Below the pieces are notes generated by a model. That model did no database searches, was not told the origin of the DNA, and saw only the letters and a program-made list of their open reading frames with translations. A stretch of 64,000 nt of DNA from Lithodes maja (Eukaryota > Arthropoda > Malacostraca > Decapoda > Lithodidae), in the NCBI GenBank assembly GCA_037953745.1, contig JBAKBP010003129.1, positions 96,198 to 160,197 on the forward strand, written 5' to 3'. This document shows, one piece after another, positions 46,101-55,100 of the stretch. Within the stretch, counting starts at the first letter, position 1; every line of letters starts with the position of its first letter. The translations under genes were made by a program, and so were the position numbers.

Positions 46101-49100
46101 AACAGTTTGTTTTTACTTTGTCAAGGAGCCGGGAGAAAACCAGATACAAGGGATCTGGATTTCTCAAAGTGCACTTGTTAGTTTTAACGTAATACTTTAA
46201 ACAGTTGTGAGGACTTCGCTAGGCTACGAGCCGTTTTTGCTCAGTCACTGCTACCTTTTGCCCACAGTACCCCAGCTAGACTTTACTCGATTAGTAGATA
46301 CAGAATAGTATTGAAGCTCTCCTTATGTATGATATTGTTTATGCACTATTGATTTCATGTGTTGCACGCTTGGCTACTTTAGTGATTAGTGGCCCACGAG
46401 CACAATCCGAGTAGGCTATTGCCGTTGCATTTGCGGAGTACTTCTTTTTAATGTTTGCCATTTACTATTGCATATTCTCTTAATTATTCTTATGCCAATT
46501 TAAACCTTTAATAGTATTTAATTGCCAGTGTTTTGCTTATTGAATTACTGTTCAAAATCCGATACGTACTTCTTACGAGCATCCGAGAAGCATCTAACTT
46601 TTTCAGAAGATTCCTTGCTCGATGCTTAAGGACTATTAATTAACGTAACGTAATAGTGCCGATCCGAAGTAGAGGGTGGAGGACTTCTTAAGTTCTTAGT
46701 CAAGGGTGGATTACTTCGGCTTCGGCCAACACTATTCTTTGGTGTTGTTGTTTCTTACTTCATTGTTTGATTGTTGACCAGACTAGATAATTCCTGTCTC
46801 CTTATTAGTCTGTTGTTGAACACTAGTACCGAGTTCTTGTATACCCCGTTATAGCAGATTGAACTCTGGAGGGTATTGGTGTTTTTTGTTCGGCTGGCAG
46901 TACTCAGGGGTTGGGATCGTGTGTTTCCGTTGTGGCAGCGAGCCGTACTCGAGTCCTGATTGAGAGCCCTTGTGTACCCAGGTTGTAACAAATGGCGACC
47001 TTGCTTAGGATTTTGTGAACAGTATAAATTTTTGCAGAGTTGTACAACATTTGTTTGTTTGTATTTTAGCGTGCATATTGAAGATTTTTTTTTTTTTGTA
47101 TGGCAATTAGTAAAGCATTTAAGAGACTCCAGTTAATTTTGTAATTAGTGCTTGCATAGGAAGTTTAACACTTTTGTCTCGATAATTTTTTTGTATGTCG
47201 TGCATTAGCACTGACGATGAGCGAGAGATGCCATTTGAAGGTGTGCCGTTAGTAACCAGTGAGGAGGATGCTAGAGTTTTTGTGAGTAAGCGGTACCACG
47301 TGACGGAGGAGAGGCTGACTGGGGTGGATGTTTGTGGCTTGCACCTGATAGCCAAGGTTTTTGGGCATTTCCAATGTAGTAGGGATGTCCGAGGGGGAGC
47401 TGATTTCCTGGGTGTTGCGTGGGCGACATGGGGTTTCGGAGGAGAGGGCGTTTGGGGGGGTTCCTCCCCAGATCCCCTCTCACTCGACTCCCACAGTGCC
47501 GTCCACTCAGTTACCGGAGGTTAGCACTCTCCCACAGAGGGATGAGAATTGGCAGATTGGAGTGCCCTCGGGTGGTGCACATGGTGGTTCCCCAGTTTTT
47601 GCCCCCCCTCCTTCAGTAGTGGCAGCTCTCTCTTCCTGCCTGTCTCCAGATATGGTATTTAGACTTGAGCTTGCTAAGATTGAGGCAAGGAAGCAGGAGA
47701 ATGAGACCAGGAGGCAGGAGGATGAGACGAGGAGGCATGAGATTGAGGTTAGGAGGCATGAGGCTGAGCTTAGGTACGACTCGGAGAAATATTGTGCTAA
47801 ATTAGATTTAGATAAGACTCGTGCAGAGTCGACAGGGACTCGGATGGGCCGTGAGGGCCAAGTAAGAGAACAGTCCTTGGCCCAATTAGTCAAATTGGTG
47901 CCGGTATTTAGTGAAACTGAAGTCACAGAATTTTTTAATCGTTTTGAGAAGAAGTGTAGGGAGCATAATTGGCCTGAAGAGAAGTGGGCAGCTCTAGTCT
48001 CCTCAAGACTTATGGGTAAGGGTCTGAGGGCTTATGATGCACTGCCTTTAGAGTCTTGCATTGACTACCCAGAATTGAAGAGAGCTGTCCTACGGGCATA
48101 CGAGTTGCAACCGGAAACATATCGATTGAAGTTTCGGGGTGCTACAAAGACTAGGGAGGCGACCTTTCTTGAACATGCCCGGGACTTAAAAGATGCACTT
48201 AAAAACTGGACACGTTCTGAGAAAGCTGAGACGGCCGAACAGTTGACTGAGCTGTTTCTGCTCGAGCAGTTTTACAAGTGTACTGGTGCAGAAATGACTT
48301 TAATTATTAAAGAAAAGAACCCAAAAACTCTACAGGAGGCAGCTGAGATGGCTGACCTTCGGCTATCACTAATTCGTGGGTGCGGGTCTGCCCAGCGTAG
48401 TGAGGCAGGTAACAAGGGGCGTGACGCCCCACCCCCCCGAGTTAGTGATATACCTTATGCAAACAAGTACAAGAGCCATGATACCAAGACTGACCACAAG
48501 ACTAGCACCGTCCCATTTAAGAAGGGGCCGGGCCCTTCCCAGTACCAAGGGAAGCCCAAAGGGGAGTTGGAGTGTTATCAATGTCATAAAAAGGGGCACT
48601 TTGCAAGAGTCTGTCCTAGCAAACCACCTACAGCAGCTGTGTCTTTGGCCTGCAACATTGGTGTGTCTCCGAAGTCATCTGAGTTTGCCCGGGGCAGTTC
48701 GTCAGAGGCTGAGGCACAGCCAATGCAGAAGCACCTGGGAGGCTCGAACCCTGCTCAGGATGTTTTTTGCGACCATAGAGGGCGGGGTTGCGTGATGTGG
48801 GCGGGGCGCATGCATGGAGTAGAGGTCTTGCGTGATACAGGTGCTTCCCAGACTCTGATGAAAAACTTGACTGGCTACCCTATAAATGCGGCTCGGGTGG
48901 TAGTGGTGCAGGGTATTAATGCAACTCGGTCATACCCGCTGGTGCGGTTGGAGCTGGAGGTGGATGGTGTGGCACGTGAATTGGATGTCGGGATTGTGGA
49001 GAAACTGCCAGTGGAGGGCGTCGACCTTCTTCTCGGCAACGACTTTGCAATGCCCGCTTCTGAGGTTCTACCCTTAGTCGTTGCCGAGAGGCCGGCCGAC

Positions 49101-52100
49101 GTGAGTAGGGAAGAGCAAGAGTGGGTCGAGCGGTGCCAGACACAACCCATGGCGTCTGTTGTCACCCGAGCTCGGGCAGCTAAAGTGTCACAGCCTAGTC
49201 CTCCGTCTTCAGACCAGCGGAGGAACGATCAACAGGAGGAGGCTAAAGCTGGAGTTGGTTTTAAGAGTTTTGACTCGGCGGCTCTCCTGGGTGATTCAGT
49301 ATTAGCACCATTACTTAATTCTGGAGTAGCCCCTGGGCCTGTCATCGAGAGTGACGAGGCTGGGCATGACGAGTCTCCACGACAGCAACGTTATGTACAT
49401 CGAGAGAGACAGAGGGAGCAGCCCAGTATCGGGGAAGGTCATGCATTGCTCCGGGAGCAGTTAGATCGCTTGGCACCCTCAGATATACGTCGGTTGCAAC
49501 TAGAGGACCCTGAGCTCCAAACGTGTGCTAATGGAGCTGTAGAGCTCGACGAGGACGGCGATGCACAGCCAGGAGATTTTTTTTATTTAGAAGGCATTCT
49601 CTATAGGCGTTTTCAAGACCCTAAACGTAGTTGGCAAAAGGGGTCCGGAGTAGTGGACCAGTTGGTGGTGCCACGGGAGTGCAGGGATAGCCTACTGAGG
49701 TTGGCGCATGACACACCACTGGCAGGACATCTAGGGGTGAGAAAAACGGTGGCGGCTTTGGGGAAATTGTTTTGGTGGCCGGGGATGAAGTCTCATGTGC
49801 ATTGTGCAGTCATGGATAAACTCATGTGATATTTGTCAACGTGTCGGGAAACCGAACCAAGTTATTCCTAAGGCTCCGTTACACCCTATTCCTGTGATTG
49901 GGCCACCATTTAGTAAAATTATTGTTGACATGGTTGGTCCACTCCCTCCCACTAAGGCTGGAAATAAATTTTTGTTAACCATAATGGATGTTGCCACTAG
50001 ATACCCCGATGCATACCCTATGAAAAATGGAATGGCTAAGACGGTAGTCAGTAACTTGTTGTGGTACTTCTCAAGGTACGGGTACCCGGAGGAGATTCAG
50101 TCTGATCAGGGATCTAATTTCACCTCCAACATGTTCAAGCAAACAATGCAACAGCATGGGATACGAGCAGTAGTATCGTCAGCGTATCATCCTGAGAGTC
50201 AAGGGGTGCTTGAGCGGTGGCATGCTACACTTAAAAGCATGCTCAGGTGTTATTGTGCTGACAACGGTATGGATTGGGATCTTGGATTGCCATATGTGCT
50301 GTTTGCTGCTCGGGAGGTACCTGGTGAGAGCCTGGGATTTAGTCCAAACGAGCTGATTTTTGGACACCGTGTCAGGGGCCCCCTTAACATGCTGAAAGAA
50401 ATTTGGGAGGGGACTGCAGCCTTGTCCATTATTAAAGTATGTGCTTGAAAGCCGTGAGCGCATGCTTAAGAGTCTGGAGATGGCAGGTAGAAATTTGACA
50501 GAATCACAAGCTTTGATGAAGGACAGGTATGATCGCAAAGTGAGGCTCCGGAAGTTCACTGTAGGACAAGAGGTATTCATTTTGTTGCCTTTGGTTGGTA
50601 ACCCCCTCTCTGCGAAGTACACTGGACCTTATAAAATTGTAGAAAAAATTTCAGACTTAGATTACCTTGTTGCCACTCCCGACAGGAGGAAAAAGAACCA
50701 GTTATGTCACGTGAACCTTATTAAAGAGTATGTGAGGCGCCCCTCTGAGCCTCTCACTGTCCCTGTGTTGGCTTGTTGCGGCCGTGGTGGAGAAGGAGAG
50801 GGAGACAGTCAAGCTTCAGAGGAGGATAGCTGGGATCAACATGTTTCAGCGGATCAGTGGGCGGGGAACTCGAGCCTAAGGGCTGACGAGGCTATAGCTC
50901 ATTTGCCTGAGCCGCAGTTTGATGCTATCCGTCAGTTGTTCGGTTCATACCCCACTGTATTTGCTGAACACCCAGGCCACACTACTCAGGCTATGCATGA
51001 TGTTGACGTGGGGGACCATCTACCCTTTAAGTCAATCCCGTACCGTGTGCCCCCCATAAAACTACCAGCTCTGAGGGATGAGTTGGAGTATATGCTCGGT
51101 AGAGGGTTGATAGAGAAAGGCACAGTTAAGTGGACTTCCCCCATAACACTGCAGCCTAAGCCAGATGGCAAGGTACGCTTTTGTATTGATTTCCGTAGGT
51201 TAAACGGTTTGACTCCAACTAACCCATATCCTCTTCCTCGGGTTGATGATAGTGTTGACAAAATTGGTAATGCTCGTTTTTTGTCTAAAGTAGATTTAGT
51301 AAAAGGTTACTGGCAAGTACCTTTGTCCGAGCGTGCTAAAGAGGTATGTGGTTTTGTTGTGGACGGGAGTACCTACCGGTGCAATGTTATGCCTTACGGA
51401 CTTAAGAATGCACCAGCAACGTTTCAGAACCTGATGAATGAAATTGTAAAGGACATTCCAAATTGCACCGTATATTTGGACGATGTAATCATTTATGATG
51501 ATGACTTTGAGAGCCATTGTGAGCACCTTGAGACCTTGTTCCGGAAACTTAGTGAAGCAGGTCTGGTAGTAAATTTGGCAAAGTGTGACTTCGTAAAAGC
51601 CACTGTGCAGTACCTTGGGTTTGTAGTGGGAAGGGGACAGGTGTGCCTTCCTCAGAACAAGGTACAGGCTATCAATAAATTTCTGCACCCAACAACCAAG
51701 AAGCAGATTATGAGATTCTTGGGTATGATAGGCTACTACAGACGCTTCATAAAAGGTTACTCAACGGTGTTGGCACCTCTCACAGATTTGTTATCTAAAG
51801 ACAAAAAGTTTTTGTGGGCACCTGAGTGTGAAAAGGCTTTCACTTTGGTGAAACATTTGCTATGTACTCACCCGATACTCAGGGCCCCAGACTTTAACAG
51901 GCCTTTTCAGCTGGCAACAGATGCTAGTGGTGTAGGGGCTGGTGCCATCTTGCTACAGACAGACAATGAAGGTGTGGAACACCCAGTAAGTTTCTTTTCT
52001 AAGAAGTTCAATGCTGCACAAAAGAACTATTCTACAATAGAAAAGGAATTACTGGCGATTGTGCTGTCGCTCAGACCCTTCGAGGTGTATGTTCCAGCCT

Positions 52101-55100
52101 ATGGCCCAGTCGTGGTTATCTACACTGATCATCACCCTTTGAGATTCCTGAATCAATTTCACAATCGCAATATGAGGCTGACCAGGTAGTCTTTGATGTT
52201 GCAGGAGTATAACCTGGACATCCGTCATATTGCTGGATGTGACAATGTGATCGCGGATTGTTTATCAAGGGTGGATGATCAGTTGTAGGCTATCACAGGT
52301 GTGTGGGTTTGAGTGGAGGAAAATAGGCTGCCCTTATAGTGCAGCCGGGAAAAACATATTAAAATATAAAAATCATATAAAAACTCTTTCTTTTGATATA
52401 GGTAATCGTAGAAGTTTGTCATAGCGTATAGAGTTTGAGTAGTCCACGAACTATCAAACGGCTGAGCTGCTGTAAGCTCGCTCTGGGAGCATGATATTGT
52501 GTCTTTTTGCTATTGTTGGGAGGAGTTATAAAATGTGATTTTTTTTGTTAATAATAAGATGTGTTTTGGTGATAAACTCAGCTTTGTTTTAGTGCCATGC
52601 GGTCGGTCGCTGGTTGTGAGGGGCTTGATGGGGTTCTGTGTTTGTCAGATTTTAGCTCAGGGTTGAGCAAGTAAAATCTTGGGGGAGGTGTGACGCATGT
52701 CCAGTGTGAGCATGCTGTACAGAACGCCTAGTCATGCCCCACTCTCGCTAGGATCGTCAGGGCAGGAACTTTGGCTGTAGTCTATGTAGAGTTTCCTAAC
52801 TTAGTTCATGTGAGCCGTTGTACTATAAGTAATATGAATATGTATTTTGTTTTCATCTGAGTCAACGAGTTCTATTTTATATCATTAGTTATAAGTATTG
52901 TGTGTAAAACTTATTTGTAATGATGGGAGAAGCGGCAGCCACAGTTGGGGGTCAGTGGGTGCGCCATGCGGGAGGTGGGCCTAACTCACTAACACTCCCC
53001 CCCCTCCCCTCAGTGCTAGGAAAGCCTTTGTCTATCCCAGAGGAGAGAGAGAAATTACGTAATGATTGTCAGTGGGCGGTCCTTAGTAGTTCACATTGGG
53101 CTCACTAGAGGGCCGAGTATAAAAAGGGAAGTCTAGCCATTTTTTGATGAGAACTCATTAGGCAGAGCGACTTCTCATTTCCCTTGCTAACTATATATAT
53201 TCTTCTGACTGATGTGAACTTTCTCTACTACCTTACATTCTTATCTCCTCTTTTCCCTGCCTGTTTAACTTCCATGGTCCCGTTGGTGCAGAGCTAGTCA
53301 GCCAACGTATTATCGCTTGAGTTCTCACAAGATACATGCCTATTAGATAGCCTATTTTGGAAGGGTTAACTTAGAATAGGATTGATTTATGTTTGTTGCA
53401 CTTGTATATGCATTTCCCTGTGTGTTTTTTATTATTATTCCTGTTTTCTGCTGGTCTAGGTAATGCTAGACGGGGGTAAGGCTTTTCTGTGTTACGAGTT
53501 GTTGTTTGATGCAGTGGTTAAGCGATAAACCTGCATACTCGTTTCGGTTCAGTGAAGCCTAGGTTGTCTTCGCGGCTGACTGTGTTGAGTTAATAATTTA
53601 CAGTGCGTGAGGGCAAGAGCCTAACCACCCTGTATTTTATTAACAGTTTGTTTTTACTTTGTCAAGGAGCCGGGAGAAAACCAGATACAAGGGATCTGGA
53701 TTTCTCAAAGTGCACTTGTTAGTTTTAACGTAATACTTTAAACAGTTGTGAGGACTTCGCTAGGCTACGAGCCGTTTTTGCTCAGTCACTGCTACCTTTT
53801 GCCCACAGTACCCCAGCTAGACTTTACTCGATTAGTAGATACAGAATAGTATTGAAGCTCTCCTTATGTATGATATTGTTTATGCACTATTGATTTCATG
53901 TGTTGCACGCTTGGCTACTTTAGTGATTAGTGGCCCACGAGCACAATCCGAGTAGGCTATTGCCGTTGCATTTGCGGAGTACTTCTTTTTAATGTTTGCC
54001 ATTTACTATTGCATATTCTCTTAATTATTCTTATGCCAATTTAAACCTTTAATAGTATTTAATTGCCAGTGTTTTGCTTATTGAATTACTGTTCAAAATC
54101 CAATACGTACTTCTTACGAGCATCCGAGAAGCATCTAACTTTTTCAGAAGATTCCTTGCTCGATGCTTAAGGACTATTAATTAACATAACGTAATAGTGC
54201 CGATCCGAAGTAGAGGGTGGAGGACTTCTTAAGTTCTTAGTCAAGGGTGGATTACTTCGGCTTCGGCCAACACTATTTTTTGGTGTTGTTGTTTCTTACT
54301 TCATTGTTTGATTGTTGACCAGACTAGATAATTCCTGTCTCTTTATTAGTCTGTTGTTGAACACTAGTACCGAGTTCTTGTATACCCCGTTATAGCAGAT
54401 TGAACTCTGGAGGGAATTGGTGTTTTTTGTTCGGCTGGCAGTACTCAGGGGTTGGGATCGTGTGTTTCCGTTGTGGCAGCGAGCCGTACTCGAGTCCTGA
54501 TTGAGAGCCCTTGTGTACCCGAGTGCCAGGTCGTAACACCTTCCAAAATTTAGAAAATGGATCCGATGTTAGCTTGATAAAAAAAAAAAAAAAGCCTCAT
54601 CTTATACTGGATGAATAAATCTACGAATATTTTATATGTAAATAGAATATTGATCATTGACTTTCCATGTACTTGGTCACATGAATTGGTGTACACTCTG
54701 ATATTATATATGGAAAAATATTATTATTTCACCGCATTTCTTTGTCAACATTAGGACCTTTCGTGTCATCTGGTGTTTGTTCGGAGAGATCACCTTTACA
54801 ACGGTCATTTAGATGTCGATTATTTCCTGGGGAGTGATAGCGAGCCTGTAATTATTGGAGGAATCGGGCTTCGGCCGGGACATTTTTCTACCGAAAAATG
54901 TACACATTAATATCGAAGGGTGGTCTACTCTAGGGGGTGCTTTTTTAAACTTGATGGAGTTCTAGAGAGGAAACTAATAAATTAATAGATTAATAGACCC
55001 AAAATTATACCTTGCTACCCTTAACTCATTCAGTTCCAGTACCGTCCATTTCATTATATTCTGGCAACTATTAGACGATTTATTCAGCTTACGAAGGACG

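Larger units (their letters stand above)
45143..54538 (+). mobile_element. LTR retrotransposon C, Gmr1-like, full structure
   Basis: 9396 bp with target duplication CCTT at 45139-45142 and 54539-54542. The empty site in unit 1 reads AAAGCCTTCTAAAG. The parts in order are 5' LTR, PBS, gag, protease, integrase, RT, RNase H, polypurine tract and 3' LTR. LTRs differ at about 1 percent of sites by eye. Four frame breaks are present despite that youth. Confidence 0.95.

Noticed and set aside
45143..54538. Copia assignment from domain order
   Set aside because: RT, RNase H and integrase residues (YLDD, TDASG, YTDHHPLRFL) are Ty3/Gypsy type; only the order is Copia-like.
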